IMG/VR virus record: IMGVR_UViG_3300021375_000007 | Coordinates: 89,458 to 153,457 of that record | Direction: 5' to 3' (one strand) | Source of the DNA: a virus | DNA: 64,000 nt | Part shown: positions 46,071 to 53,625 of the stretch, piece by piece | Layout: each line of letters opens with the position of its first letter | Position numbering within the stretch: the first letter of the stretch is position 1 | Notes under the pieces: model-generated | Told to the model about the DNA's origin: nothing | The model's database searches: none | Seen by the model: the letters and a program-made list of their open reading frames with translations, nothing else | Translations under genes and position numbers: made by a program

Positions 46071-46546
46071 ATAAATTTAAATTCTTTAAATGCTGTTTCT
46101 AATACTCCAGCTGGGGTTCTATGGCCGTGACTACCTGTATATATCTTTGGCATTAACTCTTCTTCATTTATAATACTAACGGTCTTCTTTGGATCAATAA
46201 TATTATCAGCCTCACCAAATACAAAATACATTGGTGGCGCATGATTGCCTGGCGGCCCTACCTTAGGTTCAAAATATCTACTATGCAAGGCCGGATTAAG
46301 CATCATAGCTGGTATATTATAACGTCTACTTATTATATACGCCAGGTAACCACCCATACTAGATCCTATTATTAAATCTGGTTTAAATGACTCTACGAAT
46401 GCAATAACGCGTTCTAACGGGTCGTTACGATAATCAATGGCTGGATTAAGTACTTCATATCCTAATGAACGTAACCATTTCACTTTATCGCAATTAGTCT
46501 TGCTTTCTAATCCATGCAAATAAGCTATCTTCTTCATCTCTCTCAT
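46067..46546 (-). CDS. Alpha/beta-hydrolase, YqiA-like esterase
   Basis: 159 residues. YLHGLESKTN near the start, nucleophile in LIIGSSMGGYLA, acid in FGEADNIIDP and His in GSHGHRTPAG, the layout of YqiA/UPF0227 esterases. A second ATG three codons in has a similar context. The promoter lies 10 nt before the first ATG. Confidence 0.7.
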   Translation of the reverse strand: MREMKKIAYLHGLESKTNCDKVKWLRSLGYEVLNPAIDYRNDPLERVIAFVESFKPDLIIGSSMGGYLAYIISRRYNIPAMMLNPALHSRYFEPKVGPPGNHAPPMYFVFGEADNIIDPKKTVSIINEEELMPKIYTGSHGHRTPAGVLETAFKEFKFI

Positions 46547-46556
46547 CTTTTACAAT

Positions 46557-46588
46557 TAAAGATAAGAAATTTAATTCAATAAACCAAA
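46557..46588 (-). promoter_or_regulatory. Host-type promoter
   Basis: -33 TTTG, 20-nt spacer, -7 TATCTTTA, 10 nt before the ATG at 46546. It lies just after the internal-protein operon. Confidence 0.6.
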
Positions 46589-46593
46589 TGTAA

Positions 46594-47592
46594 TTACAGG
46601 TTACCTATAAGAATTTTTGTAACAGGCTTACCACCAATCATGCGTGTATACCAGCCTTCACCTGGCTTTGCACCTTTTGGATGTGCCCCATGCCATTCGA
46701 TATCTTTCTTCAAGACCTTGCGTACGGTATCTTCATCATTTATGGTAGGTACTCCACCTCTCTTATAAAATGAATCAAAGGCTGCTCCTGATATTTCTAC
46801 GTAATGGCCAGGCTTCTTTAATTCTTTAGTCTTTTGTATTAATACATGCTTGATATGTGATCTTACCCCGTCATGCCCAATACCGGTATGCTTTACACCT
46901 ATAGGCGTATTCCTGCCAAAATACGTAACATCGATTTCCGGATCGGCATCTATATCAGCTACCATCCAATAATCTAAATCCGTATTGGTAATATCAGCTG
47001 GCGAATTAATCTTAAGATGGCCTCCTATAGGTGCATAGGCAGTTTGAATCAAATCAAAAAGAACTTGCTTGATATCTTCAAGGTCATCACGTGATGGTGC
47101 CACATATTTACCTTTTGGTAATTCTAATTCTGATAATATATCACTTAATTTATATCTAGACCTATTTAAATCCTTAGAATATCCAGTATCAATAAATTGT
47201 TCTTTTCCAACAGGATCATATATAACACCATTATCATCTTTTAACCAATAATGGGGAATAAATTTCCATTGGTCTGAATACTTACTATTCTCTACCCACT
47301 CTTCTCTTTCCGTGGCATTATTAAAATTCCCTCCATCATTTAAAAATTCTTGTTTCATTTCTAGAGTGAAATCGTGTTTTTGGGATGCTACTTTATCTGC
47401 TTTAAAAAAGCCTTCTATTCTATTTAATTTTATACCTTTTCTTTCAGCAAAAGATTTAAAGTCTAATGCTGCCGGTCCGCAATTATCTCTAACACAATAC
47501 ATTTTTAGTTCTGATGAGGAAAGACTTTGTTTCCATGCATCAATTAAATATACTGGGCTAGTTTCGAATAATATATCTTTTAATTTAATCAT
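46594..47592 (-). CDS. Putative internal protein: cysteine-peptidase-like and GNAT-like domains
   Basis: 332 residues. Leader MIKLKDILFE|T. First domain (about 30-140): NCGPAALDFKSFAERKG with a Cys, FIPHYWLKDDNGVIYDPVG with His and Asp, the order of a papain/C39/transglutaminase-like triad. Second domain (about 185-332): YAPIGGHLKI...DYWMVADIDADPEID...GVKHTGIGHDGVRS...EWHGAHPKGAKPGEGWYTRM, similar to acetyltransferase-like phage proteins. Last gene of a coupled late operon. Confidence 0.6.
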   Translation of the reverse strand: MIKLKDILFETSPVYLIDAWKQSLSSSELKMYCVRDNCGPAALDFKSFAERKGIKLNRIEGFFKADKVASQKHDFTLEMKQEFLNDGGNFNNATEREEWVENSKYSDQWKFIPHYWLKDDNGVIYDPVGKEQFIDTGYSKDLNRSRYKLSDILSELELPKGKYVAPSRDDLEDIKQVLFDLIQTAYAPIGGHLKINSPADITNTDLDYWMVADIDADPEIDVTYFGRNTPIGVKHTGIGHDGVRSHIKHVLIQKTKELKKPGHYVEISGAAFDSFYKRGGVPTINDEDTVRKVLKKDIEWHGAHPKGAKPGEGWYTRMIGGKPVTKILIGNL

Positions 47593-48344
47593 TCGGCCAA
47601 TTCAGTTTCAATATCTAAATCTGGATATTTTTGTTTAAGTGTATCTACCGCGGCTATATTCTTTGGAGAATCATCTATAAAGAAAATACTATTATATCCT
47701 TTCTTGATATGCGCCTCTATCCATTTTGCTTTTTTCATTGGATCGGAAGAACCTACTCCAACCACATAAGGACTAATACCTACTTCATTCTTAAAGAAAT
47801 GACGTAATGGAAATGCTAATCCTCTAGCAGTTAATACTGTTACCCTTGTTTGTGGATTACCCAATTCTGCCTTAAGGCGTTTAATATTAGCATCTATTGT
47901 TTGTGGATTCTTTAGTTTGCTATTGAAATCTCGGAAATCAAATTTATCTCCTGACTCTTCTTCATATACGGCATATTCAGCTGGATCTAATTTAAGCTCT
48001 TCACCGTTTGATTTGGTAACATAAATATAAGCTTCTGATTTGGCTAGTGTGTCATCAAAATCAAATACAGCTAATCGCTTGCCTTGGAATTCATTTAATG
48101 AACTATCAATTTCATCTACCTTTTTATATCCAGTCTCTTTAGCATCATCCTCTTCTTCTTTAGGAATAGGTAATCCTTTTCTTCCTACCGGACCATACTT
48201 CCAATCTTTACTCTTTTTGAATGGACCACCATAATCTGCGAAATCACCTTTCTTACCAAATGGTCCTTTTGGCCATTTAGATTGATCGCTTGATCGGAAT
48301 AAATCTTCTCGAGCCTCGTTTAATAAATCTGCTAATCTAATCAT
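47589..48344 (-). CDS. Putative internal protein with HAD phosphatase domain
   Basis: 251 residues. Leader MIRLADLLNE|A, a basic Gly/Lys/Pro linker, a second site SLNE|F at about residue 84, then a HAD hydrolase: motif I AVFDFDDTLAKS, motif II VTVLTARG, the conserved Lys in KKAKWIEAH and motif III FFIDDSPKNI. The site before the domain suggests release of a free phosphatase in the head. HAD enzymes of this kind include nucleic-acid 3' phosphatases. Confidence 0.75.
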   Translation of the reverse strand: MIRLADLLNEAREDLFRSSDQSKWPKGPFGKKGDFADYGGPFKKSKDWKYGPVGRKGLPIPKEEEDDAKETGYKKVDEIDSSLNEFQGKRLAVFDFDDTLAKSEAYIYVTKSNGEELKLDPAEYAVYEEESGDKFDFRDFNSKLKNPQTIDANIKRLKAELGNPQTRVTVLTARGLAFPLRHFFKNEVGISPYVVGVGSSDPMKKAKWIEAHIKKGYNSIFFIDDSPKNIAAVDTLKQKYPDLDIETELAE

Positions 48345-49090
48345 ATGCCATACATCCTTTTGACAACCGTACCACCTTTCTTAAGGTCTCTTTCATAATA
48401 TCCATCTTCAAGATGCTTTATGAATTTTGGTCCAACCATTTTTTCTAATCGAGGCTGGTCCATAATAACCGGAGCTCCTTTAGCGATCATAATGTCATTC
48501 ATCTTTTTGGATGCTTCTAAAGTATAGCCTTCTGACTTAACCATATCAACAACTTTTTGTACCACGGCCTTTTTAGCTTCTCTGCCTCCATCCGTTGCTA
48601 ATAATTTGATACGTCCTTTTCTTACCAATATAAATGCATCTGGCATTGGATCTTCATCTACATCAATTAGCATTACTATTTCATAGCTGGATTGTAGTTC
48701 TGATGCTGAAAAGGCAGATAATTGAAGTCCTTCTGCATTATAAACTGTCTTATACATCTGAAACAACTCTTCCATAATGGATGGGTCTATGGTAGTGAGA
48801 TCTTGCTTAATCCATTCTTTCTTAGGATGGTTATCTAAATCATAATCCTCTTCTATTGGCTCTGGTGGATGTTCTGCTGTTTCCTCATCATATCCTTCAA
48901 GGTCTTTTCCTTCTTCTGCCCACATTTTAGCTTCTTCTTCAGTATCAAAGCTATTACGCCAACCGTACTTTGGAGAACGTGCATACCAGGTATCTGATAT
49001 TGCGCCTTTCCAATAATCGCCTGGTTTCTTTCTTGCATCTAGCATTGTGCCTGGTACGAATTCTTTTATTAAATCTTTTAGTTTAATCAT
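48341..49090 (-). CDS. Putative internal protein with GNAT-like domain
   Basis: 249 residues from the ATG at 49090, chosen because it gives the shared leader MIKLKDLIKE|F. An aromatic segment (SDTWYARSPKYGWRNSFDTE) and an acidic linker precede a domain with PDAFILVRKGRIKLLATDGG, AKKAVVQKVVDM and EASKKMNDIMIAKGAPV, matching acetyltransferase-like phage proteins. ATGA overlaps both sides. Confidence 0.6.
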   Translation of the reverse strand: MIKLKDLIKEFVPGTMLDARKKPGDYWKGAISDTWYARSPKYGWRNSFDTEEEAKMWAEEGKDLEGYDEETAEHPPEPIEEDYDLDNHPKKEWIKQDLTTIDPSIMEELFQMYKTVYNAEGLQLSAFSASELQSSYEIVMLIDVDEDPMPDAFILVRKGRIKLLATDGGREAKKAVVQKVVDMVKSEGYTLEASKKMNDIMIAKGAPVIMDQPRLEKMVGPKFIKHLEDGYYERDLKKGGTVVKRMYGI

Positions 49091-49446
49091 TTCTTTAACA
49101 TATTTTTTACGGCATCCGGACCGGACCACATTCTACATGACCAATATCCTGCTTTGGTTCTATCTTTCTTCTGATCGCATTTGTGTCTTGCTCTAAACGA
49201 TTTACGTCTGGCAGGATCTTTGGTTTTGATACTTAATCCAGTAGTGTCTCCAAATGATACTTTCTTAACATTTTTGGTCTTTGGATCTTTAACATATACA
49301 TAGAACTTTTTATCTCCACCTCTCTTAACCTGGCCAAGTTCTACGTCTTTACCTTGGTATTCAGCTTCTTGTATTGTGAAAGGAGCATTTGATTCTACAA
49401 TCTCTATACCTAAGGATTCGTTTTGATATATTATTTTTTCTGCCAT
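49087..49446 (-). CDS. Conserved T4-type phage protein (RRKSFRARH motif)
   Basis: 119 residues from the ATG at 49446, which overlaps the upstream stop as TAATG behind AAAGGAAAA. The block KKFYVYVKDPKTKNVKKVSF then DPARRKSFRARHKC and AGYWSCRMW recurs widely in T4-type marine phages. Basic and Cys/Trp-containing, so nucleic-acid binding inside the head is plausible. Confidence 0.7.
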   Translation of the reverse strand: MAEKIIYQNESLGIEIVESNAPFTIQEAEYQGKDVELGQVKRGGDKKFYVYVKDPKTKNVKKVSFGDTTGLSIKTKDPARRKSFRARHKCDQKKDRTKAGYWSCRMWSGPDAVKNMLKK

Positions 49447-50162
49447 TATTTTCCTTTTCTCCATCCACCACCAAGCTCTTTGTATTTCTTAGACGCCCAT
49501 GCATTTGCATACGCCGATGGATATACATCATATTTCTTTTTTGCTTGGGCTTTTGCATATGCCCATTTTTCTGGTTTAGTTGGAACATTCTTTTCTAAAA
49601 ATAAATTTAACTTTTCTTCTAATTGCTTGTAACCAGATCCATATGGAGCTGCTTTTCCATCATGTCCCGGAGCTGTATTTTCTCTTTTCACACAGTTAGG
49701 AACTCGCTTACCAAATTTAGTTTTCATTCCTTTCTTCTCATATCCTTTCCAACATCGAGTTCCTTCTTCGATATCGAATGGTTTAAACTCGGCAGTACCT
49801 AATTGATAATAGTCTGGCTTATGGCCTCGAGATAATTTAGAATGCAAGTCAGCTTCTGTTTTTACCTTGATAGGCTTTTGTCCTTTTTTGCTCTCTCCGC
49901 CTTTTTTAGCATCCCCACCTTTCTTTTGTGCAGCGCGCTTGCGTTTAACAAATGAGGCTCTTCCTGACTTTCCTAATTTTTTAGCTTTTTCTTTTGATAG
50001 GCAGGCTGAATATGCATCGCCTTCCTTGCCATCACCACATTTACCAGTGCGGGCTCCTTGAGCATTATAGCGATCCCAGCCGCCTCCACCAACACCACCT
50101 TTACCGCCTTTACCAAACCATTTACGTAGGTCTTCGGATATTAAATCTACTAGTGATATCAT
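49446..50162 (-). CDS. DUF5872-like basic internal protein
   Basis: 238 residues. Leader MISLVDLISE|D, then LRKWFGKGGKGGVGGGGWDR and KCGDGKEGDAYSACLSKEKA as in DUF5872, a Lys-rich linker, RCWKGYEKKGMKTKFGKRVP with NCVK, and a C-terminal KKKYDVYPSAYANAWASKKY module. All three modules recur in T4-type phages. Strongly basic, so it may bind packaged DNA. Confidence 0.7.
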   Translation of the reverse strand: MISLVDLISEDLRKWFGKGGKGGVGGGGWDRYNAQGARTGKCGDGKEGDAYSACLSKEKAKKLGKSGRASFVKRKRAAQKKGGDAKKGGESKKGQKPIKVKTEADLHSKLSRGHKPDYYQLGTAEFKPFDIEEGTRCWKGYEKKGMKTKFGKRVPNCVKRENTAPGHDGKAAPYGSGYKQLEEKLNLFLEKNVPTKPEKWAYAKAQAKKKYDVYPSAYANAWASKKYKELGGGWRKGK

Positions 50163-50758
50163 TTTATATCGTTGCTATCAATTAGTGTATAGGTAAATGA
50201 ATTACCCCATATATCTTCAGCTTGTAATGCCAACCACATTAGCTTATTGAAATCTTCATTATTGGCAATAACCTGGCAGCCGGCACTCCATTTATCTACT
50301 TGCGTGGATGTACCGGTGGCGGATGCTCTATGTATATTAATGCCATATATTCCTTCATGAATATTTTCTTCAAGCATATCATAGCATCTATCTCGGTTCT
50401 TATCTCTATATACCTTTATTGGCCTGGCCTGTTTCAATGCTTTATATTTACCTTGATGCATTCCAATTACGTGAGAACTTCGATATTGTCCCGGAACTAA
50501 TATTGCGACGCCATCGGCATTAAGTAAATTCTCTGTATAATATTTACCTGGATCTGTTGTACAATTCCATTGATGGTATTGCAAATCATTACCTACTTTA
50601 TATGATACCGTAAGCAAATCATCAAACTTGTTAGTTACTTCATCAAATGTATCTGAATTTCTAATACCTACAATATTAAGATTATAGTTACCATTCTCAA
50701 ACCATTTATATCCTTTAGCCTTAACAGCCTCTTCTACTTGTTCTCGGGTAAATTGCAT
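50159..50758 (-). CDS. YkuD-type L,D-transpeptidase/peptidoglycan enzyme
   Basis: 199 residues. GINIHRAS...VDKWSAGCQVI is the YkuD signature (His, then S-x-G-C with the catalytic Cys). The N-terminal half is alpha/beta without recognised motif. In phages such domains act as endolysins or virion peptidoglycan enzymes. First gene of the late operon of leader-bearing proteins, though it lacks that leader itself. Confidence 0.7.
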   Translation of the reverse strand: MQFTREQVEEAVKAKGYKWFENGNYNLNIVGIRNSDTFDEVTNKFDDLLTVSYKVGNDLQYHQWNCTTDPGKYYTENLLNADGVAILVPGQYRSSHVIGMHQGKYKALKQARPIKVYRDKNRDRCYDMLEENIHEGIYGINIHRASATGTSTQVDKWSAGCQVIANNEDFNKLMWLALQAEDIWGNSFTYTLIDSNDIK

Positions 50759-50774
50759 ACAAACTCCTATTTGA

Positions 50775-50784
50775 AATAAATATG
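50775..50784 (-). promoter_or_regulatory. Late-type motif CATATTTATT
   Basis: 16 nt before the ATG at 50758, followed by CAAATAGGAG; candidate promoter for the 46594-50758 operon. Confidence 0.5.
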
Positions 50785-50787
50785 AAG

Positions 50788-50997
50788 CTAATCCTTTTTA
50801 AAGAATTTTTTTAACTCGTCCGGGGTTGGATATCTTAACCCAATTTGGCAAATGTTACAGTACCATCTTACTTCGCTACGATTTTGTTTGAGACTTATAT
50901 CGGCGTGGGTGCAATTTGACTGGATGTCTTTGAGCTCATTTTCAATAGTCTGTTTATCGGAAACAAGCTTCTTGACTCGATATTTATCTGAATCCAT
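50788..50997 (-). CDS. Small zinc-ribbon-like protein, 69 aa
   Basis: Cys and His in SNCTHADISL and a CNIC pair in RWYCNICQIG could bind one zinc. N-terminal coiled coil. Function unknown. Confidence 0.6.
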   Translation of the reverse strand: MDSDKYRVKKLVSDKQTIENELKDIQSNCTHADISLKQNRSEVRWYCNICQIGLRYPTPDELKKFFKKD

Positions 50998-51021
50998 TTC
51001 GAAGATAAATACCAGGCTGAC

Positions 51022-51108
51022 TTATATAACCATCAATCCAATTGTAATTAAAGCAAGTACTGCTACAGATATCCACCAGAATATATTCAACCAATTATAT
51101 ATCTTCAT
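51022..51108 (-). CDS. Possible transmembrane micropeptide, 28 aa
   Basis: MKIYNWLNIFWWISVAVLAL then ITIGLMVI is a clear membrane helix. A GTG further upstream in frame would add about 30 residues including a second hydrophobic stretch. No ribosome site supports either start. Confidence 0.4.
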   Translation of the reverse strand: MKIYNWLNIFWWISVAVLALITIGLMVI

Positions 51109-51154
51109 GTGTAGTGTTATTAACACAATCACTGTCCCTAGATCGCTGGTTACT

Positions 51155-51283
51155 TTATTGACCCGTCTTTTTATCTGAGCTATAATATTCTGTTTCACTT
51201 TTTTTTGGCTTTTTTCTTTTAATTTTTTGTTTTACCGGCCGCTCATCCATGTAATCATCTAAATCCTGCACTCGAATTTTCAT
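51155..51283 (-). CDS. Small basic protein, 42 aa
   Basis: MKIRVQDLDDYMDERPVKQK then a Lys-rich run. The ATG overlaps the upstream stop (ATGA). Function unknown; basic tail may bind nucleic acid. Confidence 0.5.
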   Translation of the reverse strand: MKIRVQDLDDYMDERPVKQKIKRKKPKKSETEYYSSDKKTGQ

Positions 51284-51528
51284 TCTGGTATCCTTACTTT
51301 TAACTTAGCAATCCGAGTTAAAAACTCTTCAATAGTATGAGATTTATTTCCTGCGTCTTTGATTGTAACATGAGGGAGCATATCTGGTCTTTTATCAACC
51401 ATATTCATTAAGGCCTTTAGTCCGGACCCTGCCCAGAATACACCAAACCCATTATCCTCACCTAAGGTGTTTGTATCTTTGAAACAATCTTCTGCCGATT
51501 CTCCTGGCAACATTATGTAAAATATCAT
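51280..51528 (-). CDS. Conserved T4-type phage protein, 82 aa
   Basis: MIFYIMLPGESAEDCFKDTN, LGEDNGFGVFWAGSGLKALM and IEEFLTRIAKLKVR match a small family seen in T4-type cyanophages. Function unknown. ATGA overlap with the glycosyltransferase gene. Confidence 0.65.
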   Translation of the reverse strand: MIFYIMLPGESAEDCFKDTNTLGEDNGFGVFWAGSGLKALMNMVDKRPDMLPHVTIKDAGNKSHTIEEFLTRIAKLKVRIPE

Positions 51529-52766
51529 TTTCGTACTATTAAGTCTCGTTCATAACTCTCAATATTAAATATCGAGATTTTAAGGTTCCCTAACTCGAAT
51601 TCTCCTAATTCACCTGTATCCTGTATAATATCTGCTAGCTGCTGTATATTGCCAAAGTCTGGTTGTGTAAATGTTTTGCCATCTATCTCAACTAATATAC
51701 TATCAAATTCATTGCTATCATATGGAGCTACTCTTTCTGATAGATCAAATAAAGTATTCTCTTGCTCTTTTTCTATGTAATCCTGAGCTCTGCCTATTGT
51801 AAAAGTTTCTTCTGTATAAATAGTATCACACCAGGGCTCTAGCAATTCTAGTAACTGCAGATTACCATTTATTAGCTTGATACCTATATTATATTTAGGT
51901 GATATGATTGGTTTCATATACTGGTCATGTTTAATAGTAGTGCCCCATTTACGAATGAAGTTTCTCATATTAACAGTAGTAGTATGCAACCATTCCGGAG
52001 AATCCTTACCTGGAGCTCCGCCTGAGGCTGGATTGAATCTACTACCACGGCTAGTCATATGATATACAAATCCTTCCCAGGTCTGAATGAACTTAACTCC
52101 ATTCAATTGAAACCGGTTAAAGATATCACTATCTTCTTTTGACTGTGGTGCGAATAATTTATCATGACCACCTATCTCTTGGAAGTCTTTTTTCCAAAAT
52201 GCCCAAGGTGCGAATATACCTTCCGTGGTACCAGGATCATTTCTATGTAATACCTTTAATTCTTGTACTTCATTTAATAATCCATCCTCATCAAACTCTT
52301 CTGGTTCGACTCCGAAGTCTCTTAATACTTTTTCAGGTCCAGGTGGATGTAATGGTGGTTCAATTCTAGTAAGTGATATGATAGTTTTTTCATTCTTCCA
52401 TCGTTGCCCATTATCACCAGCATCAACAACAGTATACATATGCTTCTCAATGCTATCCAATGCGCCAGGACATAAATACATATCAGCATGATAAATCATA
52501 CAGATATCATGTTTAGCTACTTCATTGACCAATCTATCATTTAATATAACTAATCCTTGCCTTTCTGGACCTTCGTTTCTAATTGCCTGAAACCGCGAAT
52601 CTGTTGCCATTGTCTCCTGACACCATTCCCAGGTTTCATCTGTAGATGCGTCATCTGCAACACATATCTGTACATCATGGATTCCTTGATTCCTTCTAAT
52701 AGAATCATATGCCCATTTAAGATATTTGAAATTATTGCGTGACGGTATTATGAAGCTTATTTTCAT
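51525..52766 (-). CDS. Family 2-type glycosyltransferase
   Basis: 413 residues. GT-A core: KISFIIPSRNNFKYLKWAYD, ICVADDASTDETWEW, and MIYHADMYLCPGALDS for the metal/nucleotide-sugar site. The C-terminal ~110 residues form an extra domain of unknown fold. First of a run of sugar-handling genes. Confidence 0.8.
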   Translation of the reverse strand: MKISFIIPSRNNFKYLKWAYDSIRRNQGIHDVQICVADDASTDETWEWCQETMATDSRFQAIRNEGPERQGLVILNDRLVNEVAKHDICMIYHADMYLCPGALDSIEKHMYTVVDAGDNGQRWKNEKTIISLTRIEPPLHPPGPEKVLRDFGVEPEEFDEDGLLNEVQELKVLHRNDPGTTEGIFAPWAFWKKDFQEIGGHDKLFAPQSKEDSDIFNRFQLNGVKFIQTWEGFVYHMTSRGSRFNPASGGAPGKDSPEWLHTTTVNMRNFIRKWGTTIKHDQYMKPIISPKYNIGIKLINGNLQLLELLEPWCDTIYTEETFTIGRAQDYIEKEQENTLFDLSERVAPYDSNEFDSILVEIDGKTFTQPDFGNIQQLADIIQDTGELGEFELGNLKISIFNIESYERDLIVRK

Positions 52767-53625
52767 TTTCTATAATATTTTTTACATACTCATTAAGATT
52801 TCTCTTTGGAGCGTATCCTAATACTTCTGTTGCTTTACTGAAATCAGCTAATGTTGTTTTTGCTTCACCCGGCCGCTTAGGAATATGTACATATTCCGTG
52901 CCATACATTTCTGCTACTTCATTAATGGAATAATTCTTACCACGTCCTAATTCAAAAAACTCTCCTTGAAGTTCTGGATGGTCTATACAAGCAACTAGAG
53001 CATCACAAATATCCAATACATGAGTGAAGTCTCTTCTCTGTTCCCCATCACCCGTTACTGTAAGTGGTTTATTAGCCGCATACTGTTCATCAAATATCTG
53101 TACTACTGTTGAATAAGCAGAATCCCCAGGTATCATATGGTCGCCGTATACATTATAAAAACGTGTTATAATGGTAGGTACCCCATATACTTCAGAATAC
53201 ATTTTACATAACTCTTCTCCTACCCATTTAGAGAATGTATATGGATTCTTATATACACCTCCATGCGTTGAACTAGAACCGGCGTAGATAACAGGTGTTT
53301 TCTTTTTGCGTGCATATTCCAATATCTTTTGAGTTCCTACCATATTAGAATCAAATGTAGGATTAGGATTGGCAAATGATGGCTGAATTCTTGCAAGTGC
53401 AGCTAGATGATATATCACGTCTGGATTGATACTTTCTATTATGGCAGTTCCTGATTGCGATTCTATATTAGCATTTAAATATTCTACTCCAGGTTGTTTA
53501 TTTTCTAAATACCCTGTTGAATAATTATCAATTACTACTATAGTAGCTTCCGGAGTCTTTTCTTTAAGTGTTTTGATTAGATTAGTACCTACGAATCCGG
53601 CACCTCCTGTTACTAGTATTTTCAT
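52732..53625 (-). CDS. NAD-dependent sugar epimerase/dehydratase (SDR)
   Basis: 297 residues. Rossmann motif ILVTGGAGFVGTNLI, VIDNYSTGYLE, IYHLAALARIQPS, catalytic region SSSTHGG...NPYTFSKWVGEEL (YxxxK) and RFYNVYGDHM, as in UDP-glucose 4-epimerase and relatives. It would make a nucleotide-sugar for the nearby transferases. Confidence 0.87.
   Translation of the reverse strand: MKILVTGGAGFVGTNLIKTLKEKTPEATIVVIDNYSTGYLENKQPGVEYLNANIESQSGTAIIESINPDVIYHLAALARIQPSFANPNPTFDSNMVGTQKILEYARKKKTPVIYAGSSSTHGGVYKNPYTFSKWVGEELCKMYSEVYGVPTIITRFYNVYGDHMIPGDSAYSTVVQIFDEQYAANKPLTVTGDGEQRRDFTHVLDICDALVACIDHPELQGEFFELGRGKNYSINEVAEMYGTEYVHIPKRPGEAKTTLADFSKATEVLGYAPKRNLNEYVKNIIENENKLHNTVTQ

Noticed and set aside
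48853-49038. 61-codon frame inside the GNAT-like gene
   Set aside because: It is wholly contained in another frame of a leader-bearing gene and has no supporting features.
49361-49632. Overlapping frames on both strands at the DUF5872/RRKSFRARH gene junction
   Set aside because: They are frame shadows of Lys/Arg-rich coding sequence; the real start at 49446 is fixed by the TAATG overlap.
1409-50784. Reading the TATAAATA sequences as plus-strand T4 late promoters
   Set aside because: They lie just before minus-strand genes and ribosome sites, and no plus-strand genes follow them. The gene-strand orientation is kept, with the mismatch to T4 noted.
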